From Fictibacillus sp. b24 (GTDB taxonomy: Bacteria > Bacillota > Bacilli > Bacillales > Fictibacillaceae): a DNA stretch of 64,000 nt. Positions 1 to 8,231 of this stretch are shown one piece after another. Location: positions 1,116,001 through 1,180,000 of the forward strand of contig NZ_JAUCES010000005.1 in the NCBI RefSeq assembly GCF_030348825.1, given 5' to 3'. The translations under genes were made by a program, and so were the position numbers. Every line of letters starts with the position of its first letter. Position 1 is the first letter of the stretch. The notes below the pieces were generated by a model. The model made no database searches and was not told the origin of the DNA. It saw only the letters and a list, made by a program, of their open reading frames with translations.

Positions 1-1
1 A

Positions 2-754
2 CATCCTACAATTCGGTTGTATGTTGTCACTTATTTAAATGATGGATTAAAAATTAAAGGACTTGCAGCATTGCCAGAAGGGAAAGGACCTTTCCCGGGG
101 TTTTTATACCTTCGAGGCGGAATTAAATCGGTAGGGATGGTAAGAATTGCACGAATCATTCAGTTCGCTTCTCAAGGTTTTATTGTAATGGCACCTTATT
201 ATCGAGGCAACCAAGGCGGAGAGGGGAATGAGGATTTTGCTGGAGAAGACCGAACAGATGCTTTTGCTGCTTTTGAAGTATTAAAACAGTTTCCAAAAGT
301 TGATGAAAATAACATTCATGTGTTTGGTTTTTCTAGGGGAGGACCGATGGCTCTTTTTACGGCTATAAAGTTTCCTGAGATTCGCTCTGTAGTAACGTGG
401 GGCGGTGTGACGGATATGGCTATCACGTATGAAGAGAGAGAAGATTTACGAAGAATGATGAAGCGGGTTATTGGAGGAACACCAGAAAAATATCCGGAAG
501 AATTTGAATGGAGATCACCGCTCTATTATATAGGGGAACTAGAGGCACCATTGCTTTGTATTCACGGGATGAAAGATGAAAACGTAAGTGTGGAGCATAC
601 ACGTAAAATTGAAAAAAGGTTAAAAGAGCTAGGGAAGCCATGTGAAACCTGGATCTACCCCGAATACACGCACTACTTCCCGCCGAAAGAAAACCGGAAA
701 ATTACATACGCGTTATGCGAATGGATGAAGGAACATGGAACAGGAGCTGAATGA
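2..754 (+). CDS. ytmA: alpha/beta hydrolase (YtmA-like esterase), 5'-truncated by the window edge
   Basis: Serine hydrolase of the prolyl-oligopeptidase/dienelactone-hydrolase type, probably cytosolic, substrate unknown. Counting from the TTG at 17, the nucleophile elbow GFSRGG puts Ser at about 106, with Asp (HGMKDENV) near 187 and His (YTHYFP) near 219; an RGG oxyanion-type turn lies near 33. The frame stays open upstream of the TTG to the window edge and that TTG has no ribosome binding site, so the true start lies outside. It faces the TetR gene across a shared terminator. The family is clear; the ytmA name rests on resemblance and on its place beyond pckA, as I recall it from B. subtilis. 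Confidence 0.8.
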   Translation, partial: HPTIRLYVVTYLNDGLKIKGLAALPEGKGPFPGFLYLRGGIKSVGMVRIARIIQFASQGFIVMAPYYRGNQGGEGNEDFAGEDRTDAFAAFEVLKQFPKVDENNIHVFGFSRGGPMALFTAIKFPEIRSVVTWGGVTDMAITYEEREDLRRMMKRVIGGTPEKYPEEFEWRSPLYYIGELEAPLLCIHGMKDENVSVEHTRKIEKRLKELGKPCETWIYPEYTHYFPPKENRKITYALCEWMKEHGTGAE

Positions 755-770
755 GAATCAGCTCCTGTTT
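741..770. terminator. bidirectional terminator between ytmA and the TetR gene
   Basis: A perfect 10 bp stem (caggagctga / tcagctcctg) around a 7-nt loop begins inside the last codons of the esterase gene. It is followed by a T-rich stretch on the + strand and lies just beyond the stop codon of the opposing TetR gene. Confidence 0.75.
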
Positions 771-1383
771 ATTCTTGTTTAACGCCTAGCATGTATGAGA
801 TTTGGGATAGGAAGAGGTCAATTTGCTGGTTGTAATCAATATCTTGTTTTGAAACAAATACGGTTGAAATATGAATGCCGTCGTTAAACGTTATATAATA
901 TCTTGCGATTGATTCTAGAGGATACTTTGGCTGGAACTCTCCTTTTTCTACCCCTTGCTGAAACAGCCAAACAAATTGATCAATCGCATATTTGTAACGA
1001 TTTTTAAAATAAGCAGCTTTTTCTGGTACTCTTCGATTGATCAGAAAGAATTCAATTTGCACAGCTGTAATCGAATCTTGTTTGTCCTCAATCTCCTTAT
1101 AGCTCTCAAATTCGTTTAAAAGAGATTGCCAGATCGAATCGGTATCAGCTAGTTGTTTAACCCCATTACTAAACGATTCATTCATGGACTGCAAGACGGA
1201 TTCAAACAAATCTTCCTTATTGGAAAAATAAGAATACACGCCACCTCTGCTCAAATCAACAGCATCGATTACATCTTGCATAACAAAAGCTTCGTATCCT
1301 TTTTTAGCAAATATCTCTTTAGCCGCATTAAGAATGCTGAGCCTCCGCTGCTCTTTGTGACTCTCTGTTACTTTCGGTGACAT
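769..1383 (-). CDS. TetR/AcrR family transcriptional repressor
   Basis: 204 aa. The N-terminal 60 residues form a TetR helix-turn-helix (ILNAAKEIFAKKGY, then SRGGVYSYFSNKEDLF); the remainder is a helical ligand and dimer domain. The ATG follows AAAGGA with good spacing. The start overlaps the 3' end of the upstream MFS gene by 56 bp, so the two are translated from one transcript. By family logic it should repress the MFS promoter, where two 14 bp palindromes sit, and be released by a ligand exported by the MFS protein. It resembles the YfiR/YfiS arrangement of B. subtilis. The ligand cannot be read from the sequence. Confidence 0.88.
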   Translation of the reverse strand: MSPKVTESHKEQRRLSILNAAKEIFAKKGYEAFVMQDVIDAVDLSRGGVYSYFSNKEDLFESVLQSMNESFSNGVKQLADTDSIWQSLLNEFESYKEIEDKQDSITAVQIEFFLINRRVPEKAAYFKNRYKYAIDQFVWLFQQGVEKGEFQPKYPLESIARYYITFNDGIHISTVFVSKQDIDYNQQIDLFLSQISYMLGVKQE

Positions 1384-2620
1384 ATTCTGTTTTTTCCTTT
1401 CCGAATGGTTTTCTTAAGAAAAAGGCTATCATACTTATGAGGCATAATCCACTAGCTGCTGCCAGAAACAGAGGCACGACGCCTAAATAGTTTCCTAGAA
1501 TTCCACCTGCGAGAGGTCCTGTCAAACTCGAAAACATCATGATGCTGCCGATTGTGCCAAGTGTCCGTCCGCTCATTTCAGAAGGTGTTTCCTTCATAAC
1601 GGTTGACTGAAACGGAATAAAGACGAATCCTGCTCCCAATGAGCCGATGCAGGCCAAGATAGACGCCCATACAAAGGGGAGCGGCAAGTTGAAATAAGTA
1701 AGTAAAGCAATGCTTCCGAAACCTGCTCCTAATATGAAACAACCGCCTATCATACTGTTCACTGCTTTCTTTACCTCGATCTTGCTTAGTAAAAGACCAG
1801 AAATAATAAACCCAGCACCTGAAGCTGCCATAACTGTTCCAATCAGGCTTGAGGAAACTTCTTTAAGTTCTCTAAATAAAACAACAAACTGTGAGTCTGC
1901 CATCTGCAGCACAAACATCATCACGGCCATTAATATTGTTCCGTAAAAAATGAAAGGAACAGATCTTATAAACAAAAAACCATCTTTCAATTCTTTTGTA
2001 AAACTTTGTGAAGCTTTATTTTCTGTCGATGAAGTGAGGAGTTTGGAATGATTGACTGGGACTTTAAATAATAGAAGAGCAGAAAGAAAGAATGATAACG
2101 AGTCAATGACAAAGATGATTTTAATATCCCAAAGCACAAGAAGAAAACCACTTAATGCGGGACCGATAATTTTTGTGCCATTTTCAATCAATGAGCTTAT
2201 AGATGCCGCTTGCTGCATATGCCGATTTGGTACGATTTCCTTAAGTTTTCCGTTTTTTGCGGGATTAAATATAGAAGAACATACCCCAAGTAAGAATAAT
2301 AACGTATAGATGTGCCATAATTGATCTGCAAAAATCAAGCCCATAATGACAAATCCTCTTGCGATATCAGATGCGATCATGACGTATTTTCTTTCTAAAC
2401 GATCAGCAAAAACTCCAGAGATCGGTCCTAATAATGTCATGGGAATAGCGAGGGACAAAACAATCAAAGAAATTTCAAGTGGTGTTGCATTCCATTTTAG
2501 CCCTACAAGAGTAAAAATGGCCAGGATAGAGAGCCAGTCGCCAAGGTTCGAAATTAACTGTGCAGAAATTAAAAAACGATACGGTTTGTTTTGAAGCAGT
2601 TTTTCTGAAGATTGTTCCAA
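1328..2620 (-). CDS. MFS transporter (MDR-type exporter)
   Basis: About 430 aa with roughly 12 hydrophobic segments. The cytoplasmic loop GVFADRLERKYVMIASD after TM2 is the family's motif A, as in the enterobactin/macrolide exporter branch (DHA3-like). An upstream ATG at 2653 lies only 6 nt beyond a good -10 box and inside an operator palindrome, without a ribosome binding site. A TTG at 2620 has AGGGG 8 nt ahead, so I place the start there. It is the first gene of a two-gene operon with the TetR repressor. The substrate is unknown; a lipophilic drug or antibiotic is the usual guess for the family. Confidence 0.82.
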   Translation of the reverse strand: MEQSSEKLLQNKPYRFLISAQLISNLGDWLSILAIFTLVGLKWNATPLEISLIVLSLAIPMTLLGPISGVFADRLERKYVMIASDIARGFVIMGLIFADQLWHIYTLLFLLGVCSSIFNPAKNGKLKEIVPNRHMQQAASISSLIENGTKIIGPALSGFLLVLWDIKIIFVIDSLSFFLSALLLFKVPVNHSKLLTSSTENKASQSFTKELKDGFLFIRSVPFIFYGTILMAVMMFVLQMADSQFVVLFRELKEVSSSLIGTVMAASGAGFIISGLLLSKIEVKKAVNSMIGGCFILGAGFGSIALLTYFNLPLPFVWASILACIGSLGAGFVFIPFQSTVMKETPSEMSGRTLGTIGSIMMFSSLTGPLAGGILGNYLGVVPLFLAAASGLCLISMIAFFLRKPFGKEKTEYVTESNRESQRAAEAQHS

Positions 2621-2643
2621 TTCATCAGCCCCTAAAATATAAT

Positions 2644-2691
2644 TGACATCCATGTCACTATTATAATCGACACCGATGTCATTTTACAATA
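2644..2691 (-). promoter_or_regulatory. promoter with two TetR-type operator palindromes
   Basis: On the minus strand TTGTAA and TATAAT are 18 bp apart. One palindrome (TGACATCGGTGTCG, 2668-2681 in reverse) occupies the spacer and a second, perfect one (TGACATGGATGTCA, 2644-2657) lies just beyond the -10. Both share TGACA-N4-TGTCA and are centred 24 bp apart. This is what a self-regulated TetR/MFS operon would need; assignment to this repressor is inference. Confidence 0.7.
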
Positions 2692-2712
2692 AAAACTTTC
2701 CAATAAATACAA

Positions 2713-2750
2713 AAAAACAGCCCCCTCATTACACAGGGAGGCTGTTTTTT
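2713..2750 (-). terminator. pckA terminator
   Basis: On the minus strand a stem (AACAGCCTCCCT / AGGGGGCTGTT, one mismatch) with a short loop is followed by a run of T. It sits directly behind the pckA stop codon and also marks the upstream edge of the MFS promoter. Confidence 0.85.
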
Positions 2751-2754
2751 GTTA

Positions 2755-4353
2755 TTATACCAATGGTCCAGCTTGTGAAATCTCAGATGACACGGAATTG
2801 AACTTTTCGAAGTTCGCTTTAAATTTAGCAGCAAGTTCTTTTGCTTTCACATCATATTGATCTTGGTCTGCCCAAGTTTTCTTCGGTTGAAGAACTTGAT
2901 CAGGTACACCAGGACAATGTGTTGGGATATGAAGGCCGAAGATAGGATCTACAACGGTTTCAACAGAAGCTAGCTCACCTTCTAATGCTGCCTGCACCAT
3001 TGCACGTGTGTGTCCTAAGTTCATACGACTTCCAACACCGTACTCTCCACCAGACCAGCCAGTGTTAACGAGGTACACTTGCACATTGTGCTGATCAATT
3101 TTCTTTCCAAGCATTTCAGCGTAAACTGTTGCTGGTAATGGAAGGAAAGGTGCACCGAAGCAAGTAGAGAACGTTGCTTGTGGTGATGTTACACCTCTTT
3201 CAGTTCCAGCAAGTTTACTTGTGTAGCCAGACAAGAAATGGTACATCGCTTGTTCTTTAGTTAGTTTGCTGATTGGAGGCAATACTCCGAATGCATCAGC
3301 CGTTAAGAAGATGATCGTGTTCGGATGGCCTGCAACACTTGGTTGAATAATATTTGGAATCGCATCTACTGGATAAGCTGCTCGTGTATTTTCTGTTAAT
3401 GTAGAGTCCTTGTAATCAGCTACTCTGGAATCTGGATCGATCATGACATTTTCTAGTACGCTTCCAAAACGAATCGCATTCCAAATTTGCGGCTCTTTTT
3501 CTTTAGATAGATCGATTGTTTTTGCGTAACATCCGCCCTCAATGTTGAAGACCCCTGTGTTAGCCCATCCGTGTTCATCATCACCGATCAAACGGCGGTT
3601 TGGATCTGCGGAAAGTGTAGTCTTTCCAGTTCCAGAAAGACCAAAGAAAAGTGCAACGTCCCCTTCATTTCCAACGTTTGCTGAACAATGCATAGAAAGA
3701 ATCCCTTTTTCAGGAAGCATGAAATTCATAACTGAGAAAACGGATTTCTTAATCTCACCGGCATATTCTGTACCACCGATAAGTACGATGCGTTTCTCGA
3801 AGGATATGATGATAAATGTTTCGGAATTTGTTCCATCTTCAGCTGGATTTGCTTGGAATCCAGGTGCTGAAACTACCGTGAATTGTGATTCGTGTGCAGC
3901 CAGCTCATCTTGGTTCGGGCGTACGAACATTTGATGAGCAAACAAGTTATGCCAAGCGTACTCGTTAATAACTTGAATAGGAAGACGATACTCACGGTCT
4001 GCACCAGCAAACCCTTTGAATACGAATAATTCCTCTTTGCTGCCTAAGTATTGAAGTACTTTTTTGTATAATTTATCAAAGTTTTCAGGTGAAAATGGCT
4101 TATTTACTTTTCCCCAATCAATTGAATCTTTAACAGAAGCGTCTTCAACGATAAATTTATCCTCAGGGGAACGGCCTGTGTATTTCCCCGTAGTAGCTTG
4201 AAGTGCTCCTGTGGATGTCAGGATGCCCTCTTTGCGCTTAAGAGATTTTTCTACTAAAACCGGAACAGGTAAGTTCTGGTGAGTTGTTCCACGGGTCACA
4301 AGATCATTTAGGGTTGTCGTAAATTCCAAAGTATTCATATCAGACAGTACCAT
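2755..4353 (-). CDS. pckA: phosphoenolpyruvate carboxykinase (ATP)
   Basis: Converts oxaloacetate plus ATP to phosphoenolpyruvate, CO2 and ADP, the entry step of gluconeogenesis. 532 aa, full length for the bacterial ATP-dependent family. Visible signatures: substrate-binding TGRSPEDKF near 59, kinase-1a P-loop GLSGTGKT near 238-245, metal-binding DDEHGW near 258, and [11 protein letters not shown] toward the C terminus. Two starts are possible: ATG 4353 (AGGA 6 nt ahead) or ATG 4338 (527 aa, the length I recall for B. subtilis PckA). It stands alone, divergent from metK, with a candidate CcpN site over its -10, consistent with repression during glycolytic growth. Confidence 0.97.
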   Translation of the reverse strand: MVLSDMNTLEFTTTLNDLVTRGTTHQNLPVPVLVEKSLKRKEGILTSTGALQATTGKYTGRSPEDKFIVEDASVKDSIDWGKVNKPFSPENFDKLYKKVLQYLGSKEELFVFKGFAGADREYRLPIQVINEYAWHNLFAHQMFVRPNQDELAAHESQFTVVSAPGFQANPAEDGTNSETFIIISFEKRIVLIGGTEYAGEIKKSVFSVMNFMLPEKGILSMHCSANVGNEGDVALFFGLSGTGKTTLSADPNRRLIGDDEHGWANTGVFNIEGGCYAKTIDLSKEKEPQIWNAIRFGSVLENVMIDPDSRVADYKDSTLTENTRAAYPVDAIPNIIQPSVAGHPNTIIFLTADAFGVLPPISKLTKEQAMYHFLSGYTSKLAGTERGVTSPQATFSTCFGAPFLPLPATVYAEMLGKKIDQHNVQVYLVNTGWSGGEYGVGSRMNLGHTRAMVQAALEGELASVETVVDPIFGLHIPTHCPGVPDQVLQPKKTWADQDQYDVKAKELAAKFKANFEKFNSVSSEISQAGPLV

Positions 4354-4384
4354 CCTTTATCCTAGAGTGATATATTCGAAAATT

Positions 4385-4395
4385 AGTATAACACA
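4385..4395 (-). promoter_or_regulatory. candidate CcpN operator at the pckA promoter
   Basis: On the minus strand TGTGTTATACT fits every position of the CcpN operator consensus as I recall it (TRTGHYATAYW) and overlaps the likely -10 TATACT of pckA. CcpN is the known repressor of pckA and gapB in B. subtilis. The short motif could occur by chance, but its place over the promoter of a known CcpN target makes it credible. Confidence 0.55.
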
Positions 4396-4492
4396 TTAAA
4401 TTAAATAATGTATACTATTTTATGAAAGCGCATCAAAAAAGTTCGTACTTCACAAAAAAAGATCATAATTCAACGAGTATTATCCATCATAT

Positions 4493-4506
4493 TAAAAACG
4501 CTTTCA
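4493..4506 (-). promoter_or_regulatory. possible catabolite-responsive element (cre)
   Basis: TGAAAGCGTTTTTA on the minus strand differs at one position from TGWAANCGNTNWCA. It lies about 140 bp upstream of the pckA start and 50 bp upstream of the metK promoter. A related but poorer match lies at 4423-4436. The role is uncertain. Confidence 0.3.
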
Positions 4507-4556
4507 ACAATAACATCTCAGCACTCAAAAGTTATTGATATTCCTAGTGTTTTCTA

Positions 4557-4585
4557 TTGACATAGGTGTACCATTGCGCTATCAT
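4557..4585 (+). promoter_or_regulatory. SigA promoter of the S-box/metK transcript
   Basis: A perfect -35 TTGACA (4557-4562), a 17 bp spacer and TATCAT (4580-4585) lie about 17 bp ahead of the S-box first stem. Confidence 0.8.
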
Positions 4586-4601
4586 ATTTCGAGAACGGCT
4601 A

Positions 4602-4801
4602 CTCTTATTCTGAGTAGGTGGAGGGACAGGCCCTATGAAACCCAGCAACCGACATGAAAGTGGTGAATTACGATCCACTCGAAATGAAAAGGTGCTAACC
4701 TGCAAGGTGAAAATAACCTTGGACAATAAGAGGTTGAAGGCATTTGGATTTATAAACCTTTTCCCTCGTGAATGTATGTGAAACAGGGAAGGGCTTTTTT
4801 T
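4602..4801 (+). ncRNA. SAM-I riboswitch (S-box leader) with terminator
   Basis: The aptamer runs from CTCTTAT (4602) to its pairing partner ATAAGAG (4726-4732). It carries the S-box core blocks GGTGGAGGGA, GGCCCTATGAAACCCAGCAACC and GGTGCTAACC. It is followed by a strong terminator (CCTTTTCCCT / AGGGAAGGG, then T7) at about 4757-4801. Binding of S-adenosylmethionine should favour termination and switch off metK, giving product feedback on SAM synthetase. Confidence 0.97.
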
Positions 4802-4894
4802 ATGCCTTTTTCAAGTAAAGAACATAAACTGTGCAAAATAGATAAGAATAAAGTACCGTATCATACTGAAAGCAGTTAAAGGGAGGATATTAAC

Positions 4895-6100
4895 TTGTCC
4901 AAAAAAGTTAGTCGTCGTTTATTTACATCTGAATCCGTTACAGAAGGACATCCAGATAAGATCTGTGACCAAATCTCAGATGCGATTTTAGATGAAATTT
5001 TAGCCAATGATGCAAATGCTCGTGTAGCATGTGAAACATCTGTAACTACAGGTCTAGTACTTGTTGCAGGTGAGATCACAACTTCTACTTATGTAGATAT
5101 CCCAAAAGTAGTTCGTGAGACAATTAAAGAAATCGGTTATGACCGTGCGAAATATGGTTTCGATTCTGAAACGTGTGCAGTACTAACTTCTATCGATGAG
5201 CAATCTGCTGATATCGCTATGGGTGTAGACCAAGCTCTAGAAGCTAGAGAAGGTTCAATGACAGATGCTGAGATCGAAGCAATCGGTGCAGGTGACCAAG
5301 GTCTAATGTTCGGATTTGCTTGTAACGAAACAGAAGAGCTTATGCCTCTTCCAATCTCACTAGCTCATAAATTATCTCGCCGTCTTACAGAAGTTCGTAA
5401 GTCTGAAGAAATTCCTTACTTGCGTCCAGATGGAAAAACTCAAGTAACAGTTGAATATGATGAGAACGATAAACCCGTTCGTATTGATACAATTGTAATT
5501 TCTACTCAGCATCACCCGGAAAACACGCTTGAAGAAATTCAAAGAGACGTGAAAGAAAAAGTAATCAAGCCAGTTGTTCCTGCTGAATTAATCGATGAAA
5601 ACACAAAATACTTTATCAACCCAACAGGCCGTTTCGTAATCGGTGGACCTCAAGGTGACGCTGGTCTTACTGGCCGTAAGATCATTGTTGATACTTACGG
5701 TGGATATGCTCGTCACGGTGGCGGTGCATTCTCTGGTAAGGATGCTACAAAAGTTGACCGTTCTGCTGCATACGCTGCTCGTTATGTTGCGAAGAACATC
5801 GTTGCATCTGGTCTTGCTGACAAAGTTGAAGTTCAGCTTGCATATGCAATCGGTGTTGCTCAACCGGTATCAATCGCTGTAAACACATTCGAAACAGGTA
5901 AAGTATCTGAAGAAGTTCTTGTAGAACTAGTTCGCAACAACTTCGATCTACGTCCTGCTGGAATCATCAAGATGCTTGATCTTCGTCGTCCGATTTACAA
6001 GCAAACTGCTGCATATGGTCACTTTGGCCGTACAGATGTTGAACTTCCTTGGGAGAAAACAGATAAAGCAGAAGAGCTTAAAAAACAAGCTAATATTTAA
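4895..6100 (+). CDS. metK: S-adenosylmethionine synthetase
   Basis: Makes SAM from methionine and ATP. 401 aa, the normal family length. Signatures: GHPDKICDQ near residues 18-26, the family block [10 protein letters not shown] near 129-138, and the glycine-rich phosphate loop GGGAFSGKD near 270. The start is TTG at 4895, preceded by GGGAGG 8 nt upstream; no better ATG exists. It is a single gene controlled by the S-box leader, with its own terminator at 6112-6145. In B. subtilis asnB follows metK; here no asnB is present. Confidence 0.98.
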   Translation: MSKKVSRRLFTSESVTEGHPDKICDQISDAILDEILANDANARVACETSVTTGLVLVAGEITTSTYVDIPKVVRETIKEIGYDRAKYGFDSETCAVLTSIDEQSADIAMGVDQALEAREGSMTDAEIEAIGAGDQGLMFGFACNETEELMPLPISLAHKLSRRLTEVRKSEEIPYLRPDGKTQVTVEYDENDKPVRIDTIVISTQHHPENTLEEIQRDVKEKVIKPVVPAELIDENTKYFINPTGRFVIGGPQGDAGLTGRKIIVDTYGGYARHGGGAFSGKDATKVDRSAAYAARYVAKNIVASGLADKVEVQLAYAIGVAQPVSIAVNTFETGKVSEEVLVELVRNNFDLRPAGIIKMLDLRRPIYKQTAAYGHFGRTDVELPWEKTDKAEELKKQANI

Positions 6101-6111
6101 TGATATGATGA

Positions 6112-6145
6112 GACAGACTTCCTCTATAGGGAGTCTGTTTTTTTA
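6112..6145 (+). terminator. metK terminator
   Basis: ACAGACTtCCT / AGGgAGTCTGT hairpin followed by a run of T, 11 bp beyond the metK stop. Confidence 0.85.
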
Positions 6146-6182
6146 TGCTTTCATGCATGCAGAAGTGTCGAAATTTGAAGAA

Positions 6183-6310
6183 AGACTCATTATTTAGTAT
6201 TTAGACTCAATAAAGTAAAATTAGACTCATTATTTAGTATTTAGACTCAATAAAGTAAAATTAGACTCAATTATTTGTAATTAGACTCAATAAACGATAA
6301 ACAGACTCTA
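6183..6310. repeat. seven-unit tandem array with exact 20 bp period
   Basis: AGACTC begins at 6183, 6203, 6223, 6243, 6263, 6283 and 6303, exactly 20 bp apart. Units usually read TTAGACTCA followed by about 11 AT-rich bases that vary. Units 1-2 and 3-4 form an exact 40 bp tandem duplication. The array lies between the terminators of two convergent genes, metK and the glycosyltransferase gene. No open frame, promoter or cas gene goes with it. The function is unknown. Confidence 0.9.
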
Positions 6311-6331
6311 TTACCGTCAAGTGAAGAGCAC

Positions 6332-6370
6332 AAAAAAAAGGATTTACTCCCTCAAAATGAGTAATCCTTC
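6332..6370 (-). terminator. glycosyltransferase-operon terminator
   Basis: On the minus strand AAGGATTACTC pairs with GAGTAAATCCTT (one bulge), followed by T8. It is 17 bp beyond the glycosyltransferase stop. Confidence 0.8.
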
Positions 6371-6386
6371 GTTTTATAGGTTCTTT

Positions 6387-7544
6387 TTAAGCAATAATGG
6401 TTTTGCTTTTGTTTTGTCTGTAAGCAACTTCTTCATATTGCATGAACAGGTTTCCAAAAATGACTGACCAAGATTGAGTCAGCGCATAATTCCGTGCTTT
6501 TAATTTCATAGATTGTAAGAGCAGAGGGTCATCCAACATGGATACTGTGTTCTGTATGAAAGATTCTGCGTTTCCAGCTTCACAAATCCTTCCTGTAAGC
6601 CCATCTTGAACGATTTCTTTTACACCACCACGATTAGATACAATCGCAGGCAAACCAGATGCAGCTGCTTCTAAAACAACATTGCCGAATGTTTCTGTTG
6701 AAGAAGGAAATACAAAAAGGTCAGCTGCCGCATATACACCGGCAAGGTCTTCACCAGATAGATAGCCTGCACATGTTACATTAAGGTGTTCTTTTTCCCA
6801 TTGATCAACAATGTGTCTGCTAGGACCGTCGCCAACAATAAGCCAGTGAACATTTTCTCTTAATGCAGGTGGCAGTTTATTGATCATTTCATGCAGAATC
6901 TCTAAATCTTTTTCCGGAGCCAGTCTTCCTACATACAAGAAGATATACTTCTCTGTGATCTTATATTTTTCTCGAACGAAAGTGTCATGCTTATGAGGTG
7001 TGAACATAGCACAGTCAACTCCTCTTGACCATATTTCTACGTTTTTAAAACTTTTGCTGTGCAGAATTTGTCGTGTTTCTTGACTTGGAACAAAGTTTTT
7101 TTCAAAGTGTCTATGAAACCATTGAAGGTACCGCCAAAGTAAGGGTGATAGAAATTCAAGATGGTAGTATGCAAGGTAACGGTCAAAATGGGTGTGATAA
7201 GAGGCGACCATGGGAATGTTCTCTTTCCTGCCGTAACGCATTCCAAATAGACCAATAGTAAAAGGAGTAGCTATATGAAGGAGGTCTGGATTAAATTTAT
7301 TCAATTCACTATTCAACGCACGCAGTTGGGGAATGGCAAGCCTGCACTCAGGGTATAGAAAGAGTGGCAGGCTTTTCATTGCATAATATTGATCACATTC
7401 CATTTTAGGAAGCTCATCTAATGAGGGCATGATCACTTTATATTCAACATCATTCTTCTCCATGTAATCAGTAAGTCTTTTTAAAGTACGTGCAACACCA
7501 TTAATTTGAGGGTAGAACGTATCTGAAAAGAGAGCGAGCTTCAT
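6387..7544 (-). CDS. GT4 family glycosyltransferase
   Basis: 385 aa with a GT-B fold. The N-terminal acceptor domain begins MKLALFSDTFYPQINGVA, typical of SqdX/MgtA/PimB-like transferases. The C-terminal nucleotide-sugar domain has LYVGRLAPEKDLE and the EX7E-type segment TETFGNVVLEAAASGLP. No signal peptide; it should act at the cytosolic membrane face, possibly on a lipid acceptor. The start follows AAAGGAGATGA. It lies 14 bp behind the PAP2 phosphatase gene, so the two form an operon. Donor and acceptor cannot be read from sequence; a glycolipid or polyprenol-linked sugar is a guess from the family and the neighbour. Confidence 0.85.
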   Translation of the reverse strand: MKLALFSDTFYPQINGVARTLKRLTDYMEKNDVEYKVIMPSLDELPKMECDQYYAMKSLPLFLYPECRLAIPQLRALNSELNKFNPDLLHIATPFTIGLFGMRYGRKENIPMVASYHTHFDRYLAYYHLEFLSPLLWRYLQWFHRHFEKNFVPSQETRQILHSKSFKNVEIWSRGVDCAMFTPHKHDTFVREKYKITEKYIFLYVGRLAPEKDLEILHEMINKLPPALRENVHWLIVGDGPSRHIVDQWEKEHLNVTCAGYLSGEDLAGVYAAADLFVFPSSTETFGNVVLEAAASGLPAIVSNRGGVKEIVQDGLTGRICEAGNAESFIQNTVSMLDDPLLLQSMKLKARNYALTQSWSVIFGNLFMQYEEVAYRQNKSKTIIA

Positions 7545-7558
7545 TTTCTCATCTCCTT

Positions 7559-8110
7559 TTATAAGAAGTAAGGCAAGATAAAGCTATTTACTAAAAACAA
7601 AGAAAAGAAGCTGGAACTGATTCCTAAAATCATTCCTGCAAGAACATCAGAAGGATAGTGCAGACCTAAGTACATGCGAGAAATGGCTACTAAAAGTGCA
7701 GCGACTAATAAGAAAATACCCAGAAACGGATTTAGTAATATTAATGGTGTAACGATTGAAAAGATAGCTGTAGTGTGACCAGACGGAAATGAATGATCCT
7801 TTAGCGGGTTGTTGCCGATGTTCGTATCGGGAAGACTTAAATAAGGCCGCTTTCGAGGATACATTTTTTTAGAGATGGCAACAGGAATGTGGCTAATCAT
7901 TAGTGAAAGCATACAAACGATTCCCCAAGATTTTAAATGCATAGGGAGAAATAACAGAAGCAAGATACTTGTAGATATGGTAGCTGTTGCACCACCAAGA
8001 TGTGTCCATAAGTGAAAGAAATGGTCCATTGAATCCCTGTGCAGTCTTCCATTGATGAGCCGGAAAAATGTACACTCTTTTTCATAAAGCCAATCAATTA
8101 CTTTTGTCAT
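7559..8110 (-). CDS. PAP2 family membrane phosphatase
   Basis: 183 aa from the ATG at 8110, which follows AAGGGGG; a longer frame from 8179 lacks a ribosome binding site. The three PAP2 motifs are present in order: KKMYPRKRP (K-X6-RP), FPSGHTT (PSGH) and SRMYLGLHYPSD (SR-X5-H-X3-D). Around them lie four to six membrane segments. Members dephosphorylate lipid phosphates such as undecaprenyl pyrophosphate or phosphatidylglycerol phosphate on the outer face of the membrane. First gene of the operon with the glycosyltransferase. The exact substrate is not determinable. Confidence 0.87.
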   Translation of the reverse strand: MTKVIDWLYEKECTFFRLINGRLHRDSMDHFFHLWTHLGGATATISTSILLLLFLPMHLKSWGIVCMLSLMISHIPVAISKKMYPRKRPYLSLPDTNIGNNPLKDHSFPSGHTTAIFSIVTPLILLNPFLGIFLLVAALLVAISRMYLGLHYPSDVLAGMILGISSSFFSLFLVNSFILPYFL

Positions 8111-8201
8111 AAAGATATCCCCCTTGCCTCTCGTTTTGTTTGTTAATTTAATCATATAAGGCAATTGTAAGGAGAACATGAAGACAGTATGAATTTATTA
8201 T

Positions 8202-8231
8202 AAAAAAACCATCCTGCATCGAGGATGGTTT
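8202..8231 (-). terminator. cotJ operon terminator
   Basis: AAACCATCCT / AGGATGGTTT hairpin with T7 on the minus strand. The TAA stop of cotJC falls at the edge of the stem, so terminator and coding end overlap. Confidence 0.8.

Noticed and set aside
1328-2653. MFS start at ATG 2653
   Set aside because: It lies 6 nt from the -10 in an operator palindrome with no ribosome binding site; TTG 2620 is better supported.
3542-3934. Long opposite-strand frames inside pckA, metK, leuS and other genes
   Set aside because: They mirror the codon structure of the real gene, have no ribosome binding site and match no family.
4423-4436. Second cre site before pckA
   Set aside because: TGAAAGCGCATCAA has three mismatches to the consensus, too many to support.
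6183-6310. CRISPR-like array
   Set aside because: The conserved unit is only 7-9 bp and the spacing is 20 bp, far below CRISPR repeat and spacer sizes; there are no cas genes and the spacers are low-complexity AT.
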